From contig NZ_FONG01000008.1 of assembly GCF_900112845.1 (NCBI RefSeq), forward strand, positions 62,001-126,000: a stretch of DNA of 64,000 bases, written 5' to 3'. The position numbers were made by a program, and so were the translations under genes. The DNA is from Actinacidiphila alni. Lineage in GTDB: Bacteria > Actinomycetota > Actinomycetes > Streptomycetales > Streptomycetaceae. Under the pieces are notes generated by a model. It did no database searches. It saw nothing but the letters and a program-made list of their open reading frames with translations, and was not told the origin of the DNA. This document shows, piece by piece, positions 47,901-55,789 of this stretch (position 1 is the first letter of the stretch; the number at the start of each line of letters is the position of its first letter).

Positions 47901-48471
47901 CGAGGATGCCGCCGCGGACCGCGAATTCGCCGCGCTTCTCGACCAGTTCCACCCGGGCGTACGCGGCTGCCGCCAGGCCCTCGGTGACCTCGCCGAGGTC
48001 GGCGCTCTGCCCGGTCCGCAGGGACACGGGCTCCAGGTCGCCCAGGCCCTTGACCTGCGGTTGCAGCACCGACCTGATGGGGGCGACCACGACCTGGACG
48101 GGGCCGCTCGCCGCGTCGTCGGCCCGCGGGTGCGCGAGGCGGCGCAGCACGGCGAGGCGGCGGCCGACGGTGTCGCTGCGCGGGGAGAGCCGCTCGTGCG
48201 GCAGCGTCTCCCACGCCGGGTACTCGGCGACCGAGTCCGGCGGCAGCAGGGTGCGCAGGGCCGCGGCCAGGTCCTCCGCCTCGCGGCCGGTCGCGGTGAC
48301 CGCCAGTACGGTGCGGTGCGCGCGGGCGGCGAGCGCCGCGATCGCCAGCGGCCGGGCGGCGGGCGGGCCGACCAGGTCGACCATCGGCCGCGCGCCGGAC
48401 GTGGCGGCGGCCACCGCCTCCGCGAGGGCGGCGTCCTCGACGACGACGTCGACCAGACCGTTCAGACTCAT
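44932..48471 (-). CDS. mfd: Transcription-repair coupling factor Mfd
   Basis: A 1179-residue ATP-dependent translocase. N-terminal UvrB-like domains (LTERLSP-type: LPHERLSPRSDTVGRRLAVL), then the CarD-like RNA polymerase interaction domain (GDYIVHEQHGVGRYVEM, about 500), Walker A GDVGYGKTEIAVRAAF at about 656-671, DEEQ box IVDEEQRFGV, GRVGRSRERGYAYF helicase motif VI, and the TRCF C-terminal domain. Role: removes RNA polymerase stalled at lesions and recruits UvrA. The start at 48471 (MSLNGLVDVV) is preferred; the extension to 48609 has no support. The 3' end has a 17-bp tandem repeat array. Confidence 0.96.
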   Translation of the reverse strand: MSLNGLVDVVVEDAALAEAVAAATSGARPMVDLVGPPAARPLAIAALAARAHRTVLAVTATGREAEDLAAALRTLLPPDSVAEYPAWETLPHERLSPRSDTVGRRLAVLRRLAHPRADDAASGPVQVVVAPIRSVLQPQVKGLGDLEPVSLRTGQSADLGEVTEGLAAAAYARVELVEKRGEFAVRGGILDVFPPTEEHPLRVEFWGDDVEEIRYFKVADQRSLEVAEHGLWAPPCRELLLTDQVRERAAALAADHPELHELLDKIAEGIAVEGMESLAPVLVDDMELLLDVLPAGSMAVVCDPERVRTRAADLVATSREFLEASWAASAGGGQAPVDLGAASLWSIADVRDRARELGVAWWSVSPFAADEADDLAADTLKLGMHAPELYRGDTARALADTKGWLADGWRTVYVTEGQGPASRVVEVLGGEGIAARLDTELADLAPSVVHVATGSIEHGFIDPALKLAVLTETDLSGQRSSTKDMGRMPSRRRKTIDPLTLQAGDYIVHEQHGVGRYVEMVQRTVQGATREYLLVEYAPAKRGQPGDRLFVPTDQLEQVTKYVGGEAPSLHRLGGADWTKTKARAKKAVKEIAADLIKLYSARMAAPGHTFGPDTPWQRELEDAFPYAETPDQLTTIAEVKDDMEKSVPMDRLICGDVGYGKTEIAVRAAFKAVQDGKQVAVLVPTTLLVQQHMGTFTERYAQFPVKVRALSRFQTESEAKATLEGLRDGTVDLVIGTHRLFSSETKFKDLGLVIVDEEQRFGVEHKEQLKKLRANVDVLTMSATPIPRTLEMAVTGIREMSTITTPPEERHPVLTFVGPYEERQIGAAIRRELLREGQVFYIHNRVESIDRAAARLRAIVPEARIATAHGQMGESQLEQVVVDFWEKRFDVLVSTTIVESGIDIANANTLIVERGDTFGLSQLHQLRGRVGRSRERGYAYFLYPPEKPLTETAHERLATIAQHTEMGAGMYVAMKDLEIRGAGNLLGGEQSGHIAGVGFDLYVRMVGEAVADYRSALESGGEPEETLLDVKIELPVDAHVPHDYAPGERLRLQAYRSIAAANTADDIAAVREELVDRYGKLPEPVENLLLVAGLRMLARKVGVGDITLQGANVRFGPVELRESQELRLNRLYPRTVLKHATKQILVPRPSTARIGGKPVVGRELLEWTAEFLTTVLDN

Positions 48472-48777
48472 GGGGATTCCGTCCAGGGGGCAGCGGGCAA
48501 CGCGAACCGCCCGACACGTCTCACGGGCCGGGGGTCCCTCCAGCGTACGACGTACCGCCGACACGCACAGGACGTACCTCGGGACGTCCCCCGCCAGGGG
48601 GGTGCGCACGGCGGCGGGGGACGGGCGGGGCAGGGCGGGCCGAGGCAGGACGTACGGGGGCGGGACTGGCCGGGGCAGGACGTGCGGCGGCCCCGGAGCG
48701 CGGGGGGTTGCGCTTCCGGGGCCGCGTCCTCGGGCGGGGACGGGTGGAACGGGACGGGCTGGGGCCGGGGGCCCGGC

Positions 48778-51345
48778 TCAGTCCGTCGCGATCGCGTTCA
48801 GCACGTTCATCCGGCCGGCCCGGAAGGCCGGGAGGAGGGCGGCCAGCAGGCCGACCACGGCGGAGCCGATGAAGACCGCGATGATCGTCGGCCAGGGGAT
48901 CTCCAGGACGCCGAGGCCCTGGGAGGCCAGTACCCGCTGTCCCGTGGTGCCCCAGCCGAGGCCGAGACCGAGACCGACCAGGGCGCCGAACAGGGCGATG
49001 ACCACCGATTCGAGGCGGATCATCCGGCGCAGCTGCCGCCGGGAGGTACCGATCGCCCGCATCAGGCCGATCTCCCGGGTCCGCTCCACCACCGACAGGG
49101 CCAGGGTGTTCACCACACCCAGGATGGCGACGATGATCGCGAGGCCGAGCAGCCCGTAGATCATGTACAGCAGCTGGTTGACCTGCTTGTGGATGAGGTC
49201 CTTGAAGTCCGACTGGTCGCGGACCTTCAGCTGCGGGTAGTCCTTGACCGCGGCGGTCAGGGACGCGCCCGCCTCCTTGGCCTTGCCGGACTCCGCCTTG
49301 GCGAACATGATCTGGTCGAGCGGCTGCTTGTCGGCCGGCAGGTACTTCTTGGCGGTGGCCAGGTTGGTGTACCAGGCGCCGTGGTCGACGGTGGTGTCGT
49401 CACTGGTGATGACGTTGACCCGCAGCTTGGTGGGCGTACCGCCGACCATCGCCACCGGCAGCTCGTCGCCGATCTTGATGTGGTGGTCCTTGGCGTAGCC
49501 CTCGTTGACCGACATGCCGTTCGGCGCGTAGGCGTCGGTCAGCTTGCCCTTGACCGTCTTCAGCCGCAGGTCGTCGGCGTAGGTCGGGGTGACCGCGCTG
49601 AACTGCTTGGTGACGGTCTTGCCGTCGGGCAGCGTGACCTTGGCGTTGACGCCGGCGTACTCGGTGAAGTGCTCGATGTGCTGGGCCGACTTGATCGCCG
49701 ACACCAGGGCCGGGGTCAGCGGCTGGCCGCCGTCGGGCTGGAGGATGAAGTCCGCGCCGACCGACTTGTCGAGCTGGTCGTCGGCGGAGGCCACCATCGA
49801 GGAGCCGACCACCGACATGCCGGCCACCAGCGCGAGGCCGATCATCAGCGCGGAGGCGGTGGCGCCCGTACGGCGCGGGTTGCGCAGCGCGTTGCGCTCG
49901 GCGAGGCGGCCCATCGGTCCGAAGAACCGCAGCACGACCGCGCTGACCGCGCGGACGATCACCCCGGCCAGCAGCGGGCCGACGATCACGAAGCCGACCA
50001 GGCTGAACAGCACGCCCAGACCCAGCAGTCCGCCGCCGGAGGACGCCTTGTCGGACTTGCCCGCGCCGATCAGGGCGACCGCGCCGACGGCGCAGATCAG
50101 CACACCGATGGTGGCGCGGATCTTGCCCGCCCTGCCGTCCGCGGGGGTACCGGCGTCGCGCAGCGCCGCCATCGGGGAGATCTTGCCGGCCCGGCGGGCC
50201 GGGATGTAGGCGGAGATCACGGTGACGACGACGCCGATGGCCAGGCCGACGACCGGAGTGGTGGCCTTGATGGTCAGCTCGGAGGTGTCGAGCTTCATGC
50301 CGGCCTTGCCCATCAGCTTCATCAGGCCGATGGCCAGGCCGATGCCGCCGCCGATGCCGAGCACGGAACCGGTGATGCCGAGCAGCACCGCCTCGACGAG
50401 CACCGACCGGTTGATCTGCCTGCGGCTGGAGCCGAGCGCCCGCATCAGGCCGATCTCACGGGTGCGCTGGGCGACCAGCATGGAGAAGGTGTTGACGATC
50501 AGGAAGATGCCGACCAGCACCGAGATGCCGGCGAAGCCGAGCATCGCGTACTTCATGAAGTTCAGGAAGCTGCCGACGTCGTCCTTGTCCTTCTTCTTGG
50601 TCTCCGCGGCGGTGTCGACGGTGTACTTGGAGCCGATGGCCGCCGTGACGTCCGCCTTGAGGCGGTCGTCGGAGACGCCCTTGGCGGCGGTCAGGCCGTA
50701 GCCGGTGTACGCCTTGGTGTCGCCGAGCAGCTTGGCCTGGGCGGTGGAGGTCTCGACGTAGATGACCGCCGCGCCGGGGTTGGTGGTCTTGAAGGTGACG
50801 ATGCCGGAGATGGTGACGTGGAAGTCGCCGGGTGCCGCGATGACGCGCAGCGAGTCACCGATCTTCAGGTGGTGCTTCTTGGCGGTGTCGGCGTCGATCA
50901 CCGCGTCGGTGGGGCCGCGCGGGGTGTGGCCGGTGGACAGCTCCACGGCCTTGGTCTCGGTCGGGTCCCAGTTGCTGACGATGGTCGGGGCGCCGGTGGA
51001 CGGGCTGATGCTCTTGTTGGTGCGCGCGTCGGCGACCGTCACCTTGTCGCTGGTCACGTCGGGGTAGGAGGAGACGACGCCCGGGACCTTGACCAGCGTC
51101 TGCTGGAGGGAGGCGGGGACGGTGTCGGGGCGGCCGGTCTCCTGCGCGTCGTCGACCTTCTTGGCGCTGATCGTGACGTCGGAGGCGGTGGAGCCGAAGA
51201 GCTTGTCGAAGGTGGCGGTCATGGTGTCGGTGAACACCAGGGTGCCGCAGACGAACGCCACCGAGAGCAGGACCGCGATTGCCGACAGCGCCATGCGGCC
51301 CTTGTGCGCGAGGAAGTTGCGCACGGAGGTCTTCATGACGGTCAC
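48778..51345 (-). CDS. ABC transporter permease, MacB/FtsX type, 855 aa
   Basis: An 855-residue fused-type permease. TM1 near residues 18-40 (KGRMALSAIAVLLSVAFVCG), a large extracytoplasmic loop, then two FtsX domains, each with three TM helices and the signature MRALGSSRRQINR and MRAIGTSRRQLRRMI following VERTREIGLM. It ends VLNAIATD. Role with the adjacent ATPase: MacB-like mechanotransmission or export. The GTG start at 51345 overlaps the ATPase stop (GTGA), with GGGAGGAC upstream. The S. coelicolor pair at this place is, in my memory, envelope-stress related, but the substrate is unknown. Confidence 0.92.
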   Translation of the reverse strand: MTVMKTSVRNFLAHKGRMALSAIAVLLSVAFVCGTLVFTDTMTATFDKLFGSTASDVTISAKKVDDAQETGRPDTVPASLQQTLVKVPGVVSSYPDVTSDKVTVADARTNKSISPSTGAPTIVSNWDPTETKAVELSTGHTPRGPTDAVIDADTAKKHHLKIGDSLRVIAAPGDFHVTISGIVTFKTTNPGAAVIYVETSTAQAKLLGDTKAYTGYGLTAAKGVSDDRLKADVTAAIGSKYTVDTAAETKKKDKDDVGSFLNFMKYAMLGFAGISVLVGIFLIVNTFSMLVAQRTREIGLMRALGSSRRQINRSVLVEAVLLGITGSVLGIGGGIGLAIGLMKLMGKAGMKLDTSELTIKATTPVVGLAIGVVVTVISAYIPARRAGKISPMAALRDAGTPADGRAGKIRATIGVLICAVGAVALIGAGKSDKASSGGGLLGLGVLFSLVGFVIVGPLLAGVIVRAVSAVVLRFFGPMGRLAERNALRNPRRTGATASALMIGLALVAGMSVVGSSMVASADDQLDKSVGADFILQPDGGQPLTPALVSAIKSAQHIEHFTEYAGVNAKVTLPDGKTVTKQFSAVTPTYADDLRLKTVKGKLTDAYAPNGMSVNEGYAKDHHIKIGDELPVAMVGGTPTKLRVNVITSDDTTVDHGAWYTNLATAKKYLPADKQPLDQIMFAKAESGKAKEAGASLTAAVKDYPQLKVRDQSDFKDLIHKQVNQLLYMIYGLLGLAIIVAILGVVNTLALSVVERTREIGLMRAIGTSRRQLRRMIRLESVVIALFGALVGLGLGLGWGTTGQRVLASQGLGVLEIPWPTIIAVFIGSAVVGLLAALLPAFRAGRMNVLNAIATD

Positions 51346-52130
51346 GACGTCCTCCCGCGACCGTCGAAGGACTTCATGCGCTCCAGGACGGAGTCGGCGG
51401 TCGGGTTGAGCATTTCGTCGACGATCCGGCCGTCGGCAAGGTAGAGGACGCGGTCGGCGTAGGAGGCGGCGACCGGGTCGTGGGTGACCATGACGATGGT
51501 CTGGCCCAGTTCGTCCACCGAGCGACGCAGGAAGCCGAGGACTTCGGCGCCGGCCCGGGAGTCGAGGTTTCCGGTCGGCTCGTCGCCGAAGATGATCTCG
51601 GGGCGGGCGGCGAGCGCGCGGGCGACCGCGACGCGCTGCTGCTGGCCGCCGGACAGCTGCGTCGGGCGGTGCTTGAGGCGGCCGGCCAGGCCGACGGTCT
51701 CCACGACCCGGTCGAACCAGTCGCGGTCCACCTTGCGGCCGGCGATGTCCATCGGCAGCGTGATGTTCTCCGCCGCGTTGAGCGTCGGCAGCAGGTTGAA
51801 CGACTGGAAGATGAAGCCGATCTTGTCCCGGCGCAGCTGGGTGAGCTTCTTGTCCTTCAGGCCGGTGATCTCGGTGTCGCCGATCCAGATCCGGCCCTCG
51901 GAGACGGTGTCGAGGCCGGCCAGGCAGTGCATCAGCGTGGACTTGCCGGACCCGGAGGGGCCCATGATCGCGGTGAACCGGCCGCGCGCGATGTCGACGT
52001 CCACCGCGTCGAGCGCGAGGACCCGGGTCTCGCCGACGCCGTACGCCTTGGTCACCGCTCGGCCTGCTGCGGCAACGGCCGGACGCTCTCCGCTGCCCCC
52101 GGACCTGGGAATCGTCACTGCCGTTGTCAC
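51342..52130 (-). CDS. ABC transporter ATPase, MacB/LolD type
   Basis: A 262-residue ATPase. Walker A IMGPSGSGKSTLMHCLAG at about 65-82, Q-loop FIFQSFNLLPTLNAAENI, signature LSGGQQQRVAVARALA, Walker B EIIFGDEPTGNLDSR, and H-loop IVMVTHDPVAASYADRV. The GTG start at 52130 has AGGAGATT upstream. It overlaps the permease by 4 bp and probably forms one operon with it. An inverted repeat about 235 bp upstream may be its operator. Confidence 0.95.
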   Translation of the reverse strand: MTTAVTIPRSGGSGERPAVAAAGRAVTKAYGVGETRVLALDAVDVDIARGRFTAIMGPSGSGKSTLMHCLAGLDTVSEGRIWIGDTEITGLKDKKLTQLRRDKIGFIFQSFNLLPTLNAAENITLPMDIAGRKVDRDWFDRVVETVGLAGRLKHRPTQLSGGQQQRVAVARALAARPEIIFGDEPTGNLDSRAGAEVLGFLRRSVDELGQTIVMVTHDPVAASYADRVLYLADGRIVDEMLNPTADSVLERMKSFDGRGRTS

Positions 52131-52516
52131 GAGAATCTCCTGTGAAAGTCGTTGTGGGCTGATGCCCCGGTCCTGCGCGGACCGTCGGCCCTCGTCGGGC
52201 GTGGCCGTTCCCGGCCGGTGCGACAAGCCTGCTGGAGCGCCGTCCCCCGCACGATGGGGGAGGTCTCCGTCTTCGGGGTGGGGGTATCCCCACCCCGCTC
52301 CATGACGGTATGGAATCCGCGGCGCCGGATCGTCATCCGCCGGTACGAACCGGTGGCCGCCGAAAGTAGGTCACTCCCCCTAGGGGTCTGCTACTTGAGG
52401 CGCATCCCCGTGTCAGGGACCTCCACCCGGTCCTCCACCCCGCCGTCCACCCGTGGGTAGAGCCGACCGGCGGAAGCCGCAGGTCAGTCGGGGGCCGGCC
52501 CCGTACCGGCCCGGCG
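52131..52516. other. 386-bp upstream region of the ABC operon, no gene
   Basis: Between the ABC ATPase start and the SUKH-3 gene stop (both minus strand). It holds the operator-like palindrome at 52364-52396. No coding frame is convincing. Confidence 0.4.
52364..52396. promoter_or_regulatory. Palindromic operator-like element upstream of ABC operon
   Basis: AAGTAG and CTACTT form outer arms (52364-52369, 52391-52396) around a central CCCCTAGGGG palindrome (52377-52386), with unequal 7- and 4-bp spacers. It resembles a repressor site, located 234 bp upstream of the ATPase start. Confidence 0.5.
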
Positions 52517-53014
52517 TCAGCCCAGGGTCAGCCGGACCGGGCGGACGCCGCCGATCAGTGTGGCCAGCGCGCGGTCGATGGTGGGCCCGGCGTACCAGTC
52601 GCCGGTGTGGTCGATGGTGTAGACCCGGCCCTCGGCGTCGATGGCCAGCAGCGCGCCGGAGGCGGGTTCCTCGCCGAGCGGGCTGATCTCGGTCTCCAGG
52701 GCGCGGCCGAGGTCGCCGAAGGTCCGCGCCAGGTGCAGGCCGCGCAGCGGGTCGATGACGAGCGCGGTCGGCGCGATCTGCCGGCCGGGTCCCGAGACGC
52801 CGGAGACGCGCAGACCGCCGAATTCGGCCCATGCCTCGACCGCGGCGGGGAACACCGCGTGCCGGTGGCCGCCGGGCGACTCGTACGCGCGCAGCGTGTC
52901 CGCCCAGACCTCGGCCTGCTTGATGTCCCAGCGCCCCGGCTGCCAGCCCGCGGCGCGCAGCGCGGCGTCGACGCCGACCGGGAACCGGGTGGAGCCCGCC
53001 ATGGGGTGGCTCAT
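52517..53014 (-). CDS. SUKH-3 family immunity-like protein
   Basis: A 165-residue protein of the SUKH superfamily, SUKH-3 type: ALRAAGWQPGRWD, VFPAAVEAWAEFGGLRV, LIDPLRGLHLARTFGDLGRAL, SPLGEEPASGALLAIDAEGR, VYTIDHTGDWYAGPTIDRALATLIGG. Known role of the family: immunity proteins against polymorphic-toxin nucleases and deaminases. The start ATGA overlaps the deaminase-like gene by 4 bp (53011-53014), a clear toxin-immunity style operon. No signal peptide; cytoplasmic. Confidence 0.9.
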   Translation of the reverse strand: MSHPMAGSTRFPVGVDAALRAAGWQPGRWDIKQAEVWADTLRAYESPGGHRHAVFPAAVEAWAEFGGLRVSGVSGPGRQIAPTALVIDPLRGLHLARTFGDLGRALETEISPLGEEPASGALLAIDAEGRVYTIDHTGDWYAGPTIDRALATLIGGVRPVRLTLG

Positions 53015-53520
53015 GCTCCTTCCGCCGCCGGGTCGACCGGCCGGACACCCAGGTGCGACAGCAGCGGCGCGCAGGACCGGCAGGGCGGGGCGTACGCGCC
53101 GTGTGACGGATCGCCGTCCTCGCGGATCCGCCGCGAGGTGAGCTTCGCGCCGCGCAACGCCTTGCGGGCCTCACCCTGGGTGAGCGGTTTGCGAGAGGCA
53201 CGCTTGCCCCGGTTCGCCTCGACCGCGGTCAAGTGGCGTGAAATGAGCACCGGTTCGGGGCAGCGGCCGGTGAACCGTTCCCGCTGCGCGACCGGCAGCG
53301 CGTCCAGGAAGTCCTGAACGATCGGGTGCAGTACGGGGGGTTGTTCGCCCTTGGCCCCCGTACAGGTCAGCACCTCGTCGCGGATCAGCAGCGCGGCGGC
53401 GACCGCCGGCATGATGCCGTCCCTGCGGTGCCGCAGCACCGGCGGGCCCACCGGATCGTCCGGACCGCGCCAGCTCAACCGTGGATCGGCGGCCGTCGCC
53501 GCCTGCGTCTGAGTTGTCAT
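53011..53520 (-). CDS. YwqJ-type putative deaminase
   Basis: A 169-residue protein of the nucleic-acid/nucleotide deaminase superfamily, YwqJ type. The zinc site elements are CPEP (C87, E89) and PPCRSC (C147, C150). The ISRHLTAVEANRGKR region follows the first motif. No secretion signal or toxin delivery domain, unlike typical polymorphic toxins, so it acts in the cytoplasm. The ATG at 53520 is chosen; GGAGGG lies 15-20 bp upstream, so an in-frame ATG near 53541 is an alternative. It is upstream of and coupled to the SUKH-3 gene. The substrate (nucleotide, RNA or other) is unknown. Confidence 0.87.
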   Translation of the reverse strand: MTTQTQAATAADPRLSWRGPDDPVGPPVLRHRRDGIMPAVAAALLIRDEVLTCTGAKGEQPPVLHPIVQDFLDALPVAQRERFTGRCPEPVLISRHLTAVEANRGKRASRKPLTQGEARKALRGAKLTSRRIREDGDPSHGAYAPPCRSCAPLLSHLGVRPVDPAAEGA

Positions 53521-53889
53521 GATCTGTGTGCATCCCTCCATCCGCCCGCCGGAGCGGGCGATCCCCCGTATGCCGATCAGAGTGCCAAACAGGCCATCCG
53601 ATGGGGAAGCCGGACGCGGCGCCACGCCCATCCTGTGTGGGCCATGTCACCGTCCTGTGACGGAGCGTCGGCAGCGCGGGCACAGCAAGTGCCCATGAAT
53701 GATCGGCACATGGGCACGTCCGGTCGACGGAGGGTGACAAACGATCCGCGGTGTCGCCCGCCGAACACAGGTGCGTGAACGGCGCGGGACGCGCCCCCGT
53801 ACGGCGCGTGGACGCGGGCGCGGCGGGGCGGAAGGATCGGCAGTCGGTCCGCGACCGCGGGCCGCCGTCGATCAGGGAATGTGACCCCC
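53521..53889. other. 369-bp divergent promoter region
   Basis: Between the deaminase/SUKH-3 operon (minus) and the lipoprotein genes (plus). It holds the 9-bp inverted repeat at 53689-53717 and GTCAC-N6-GTGAC at 53646-53661. No coding frame is convincing. Confidence 0.4.
53689..53717. promoter_or_regulatory. 9-bp inverted repeat operator candidate
   Basis: GTGCCCATG at 53689-53697 and CATGGGCAC at 53709-53717 are exact reverse complements 20 bp centre to centre, between the divergent deaminase and lipoprotein genes. It could bind a dimeric regulator. Confidence 0.5.
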
Positions 53890-54651
53890 ATGCGCAAGAC
53901 CCGGCTCCGTCTGGCCGCCGCCGTAGTGCCCGCCGTCCTCCTCGCCGCCGCCTGCTCCGGCTCGTCGGACGACGGCAAGGGCGGGGCGACGGACTCCGCC
54001 TCGGCGTCCGCGTCCGCGAACGGTTCGGACGGCTCGGGCGGTTCGGACGACGCGGGGAGCACGGACGGCACGCTCAGCAAGGCGCAGCTCGCCAAGGCGC
54101 TGATCACCCAGGCCGACGTGCCCGGCTGGACGGTCCAGGTCTCGCAGACCGACGACTCCGCCGGCACCGCCACGCTCACCGCCGACAAGGCGGACTGCCA
54201 GCCGCTGGCCGACGTCACCAGCAGCAAGCCGAAGATCCCCCGCAAGGCGTTCATCGGCGCGGCCTTCGCGAGGACGACGTCGGGCGCGACGCCCGACGCG
54301 ATCAATCAGATGCTGGTCGCCTCCCACGCACCAGGTGACGCCCAGAAGGTCCTGGCGTCGGTGAAGACGGCGCTGGGCACCTGCACGGGCTTCACGGCGA
54401 CGGACAACACCGGCACCAAGACGCCGTTCACCATCGCCAAGGGCCCGCAGGTGCCGACCGGCGACGAGGCCGTCTCCTACGTGATGACCGACACCAAGGA
54501 CAAGAAGTCCGGCGCGGCACTGGTGACGGTGGTGCGGACCGGCGACACGGTCACCGCCTATCTGTCGGTGAAGTCGGCGGGCGGCGCGGGCGACCTGCCC
54601 ATCGAGGTCGCGCGCAAGCAGAACGAGAAGCTGAAGGCCGCACAGAAGTGA
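53890..54651 (+). CDS. Lipoprotein, first of paralogous pair
   Basis: A 253-residue lipoprotein. Signal 1-21 (LRLAAAVVPAVLLAAAC) with lipid Cys C22. A Ser/Asp/Gly/Ala linker (residues 23-60) precedes a domain with repeated motifs: LSKAQLAKALITQADVPGWT, TADKADCQPLADV, FTIAKGPQVPTGDEAVSYVM, VVRTGDTVTAYLSVKS. No enzyme motif. It shares this layout with the next gene, indicating tandem duplication. Likely surface-exposed. Confidence 0.85.
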   Translation: MRKTRLRLAAAVVPAVLLAAACSGSSDDGKGGATDSASASASANGSDGSGGSDDAGSTDGTLSKAQLAKALITQADVPGWTVQVSQTDDSAGTATLTADKADCQPLADVTSSKPKIPRKAFIGAAFARTTSGATPDAINQMLVASHAPGDAQKVLASVKTALGTCTGFTATDNTGTKTPFTIAKGPQVPTGDEAVSYVMTDTKDKKSGAALVTVVRTGDTVTAYLSVKSAGGAGDLPIEVARKQNEKLKAAQK

Positions 54652-54805
54652 TCCTTCGGAACGACCCTGCGGGGTGCCCCGTCGAAGTGACCGTTTTGTG
54701 AGCAGGACCATAGGGGAAACCGGGCGCCCGGTGCCGTAAAGTCGCGCGGCAACGGGCCGTCGCCCGCCAGGTCCCGGGGACGGACACACCACAGAGGAAC
54801 ACCAG

Positions 54806-55603
54806 ATGCCGATACGCGTACGCAGTCGCCTACTGACCGGTAGCCGCGAGGACGCCGCTGACCTGCGGCGCGGCGGCGGGCACGCACGGACCGCCGGTCT
54901 CGCGGCGGCCGCCCTGGTGCCGGTGCTCGCGCTCACCGCGGCCTGCGGGGGCGGCGGCGGGGACAAGGCGAAGAAGGACCCGGGCCCGGTCCGCGCCTCC
55001 GGCGCGGTCTCGACGGCGAAGCTCACCTCGGCGCTGCTCACCTCCAAGGACGTCCCGCACGTCCAGGTGCTGCCCGCGGGCAGCAAGACGCAGCTGCTCG
55101 GCCCGGCCACGACGGTCGACAAGGCGGACTGCCAGCCGGTCGCCGACCAGTGGAGCAGCCAGCCCAAGCACCCGCGGCAGGTCTACACCGGCGCGATGGT
55201 CACCGACACCGCCGACAAGGACAAGAAGGCCAAGGAGATCAGCCTGTCGGTGATCGCCTCCTACACGCCGGGCACCGCCAAGACCGTGCTGGACGAGCTG
55301 GCCACCGCGCTGAAGACCTGCCACGGCTTCAAGGCCACCCGGAACGGCGCGGTCACCTCCTACACCGTGCAGCAGGTGCCGTCGCCCGCCGGCCGGGCGC
55401 CGCTGGGCGACCAGGAGGTGTCGTACACCATCGCCGACAGCGCGCGGGGCGCCGCGGGCGTCGTCCTGGTCACCGTCGTCAGGTCCGGCGACGCCACCGC
55501 CGCGTACGAGACGGTGCGCGCGGACCACACGGCGGCGACGCTGCGCGAGGCGATCCCGCTGAAGCAGGCCGAGAAGCTGAAGGCCGCGGCCACCGGGAAC
55601 TGA
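54806..55603 (+). CDS. Lipoprotein, second of paralogous pair
   Basis: A 265-residue lipoprotein. A long basic N-terminus precedes the signal segment (LAAAALVPVLALTAAC) with lipid Cys C47. The domain matches its neighbour: LTSALLTSKDVPHVQVLPAG, TVDKADCQPVADQ, VSYTIADSARGAAGVVLVTV, VVRSGDATAAYETVRAD. The start has CAGAGGAAC upstream; an internal start is possible. The 11-bp tandem GGGCAGGGTAC lies just after it (55628-55649). It is likely co-regulated with the upstream paralogue. Confidence 0.85.
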   Translation: MPIRVRSRLLTGSREDAADLRRGGGHARTAGLAAAALVPVLALTAACGGGGGDKAKKDPGPVRASGAVSTAKLTSALLTSKDVPHVQVLPAGSKTQLLGPATTVDKADCQPVADQWSSQPKHPRQVYTGAMVTDTADKDKKAKEISLSVIASYTPGTAKTVLDELATALKTCHGFKATRNGAVTSYTVQQVPSPAGRAPLGDQEVSYTIADSARGAAGVVLVTVVRSGDATAAYETVRADHTAATLREAIPLKQAEKLKAAATGN

Positions 55604-55627
55604 CACGGGCCGGAGCACGTGCCGGAC

Positions 55628-55649
55628 GGGCAGGGTACGGGCAGGGTAC
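55628..55649. repeat. 11-bp tandem repeat
   Basis: GGGCAGGGTAC at 55628-55638 repeated at 55639-55649, in a GGGC/GTAC-rich gap between the lipoprotein and the WHH-SUKH gene. Confidence 0.85.
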
Positions 55650-55789
55650 GGGCCGGACGAACCGGGCAGCGGGCGGGTACGGGCCCGGCAGCGGGCCGAT
55701 CAGGCAGGTTATCCACAGGGCCTGGTTCGACACCGCCGGTCAGGCCCTAGGCTGTGGTCATCAGCCAGACGCAGCAGGGGGCAACCGCC

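Noticed and set aside
44884..51444. 2186-codon plus-strand open frame
   Set aside because: It is the antisense shadow of mfd and the ABC permease, which carry clear motifs on the minus strand; GC-rich codon bias creates such frames.
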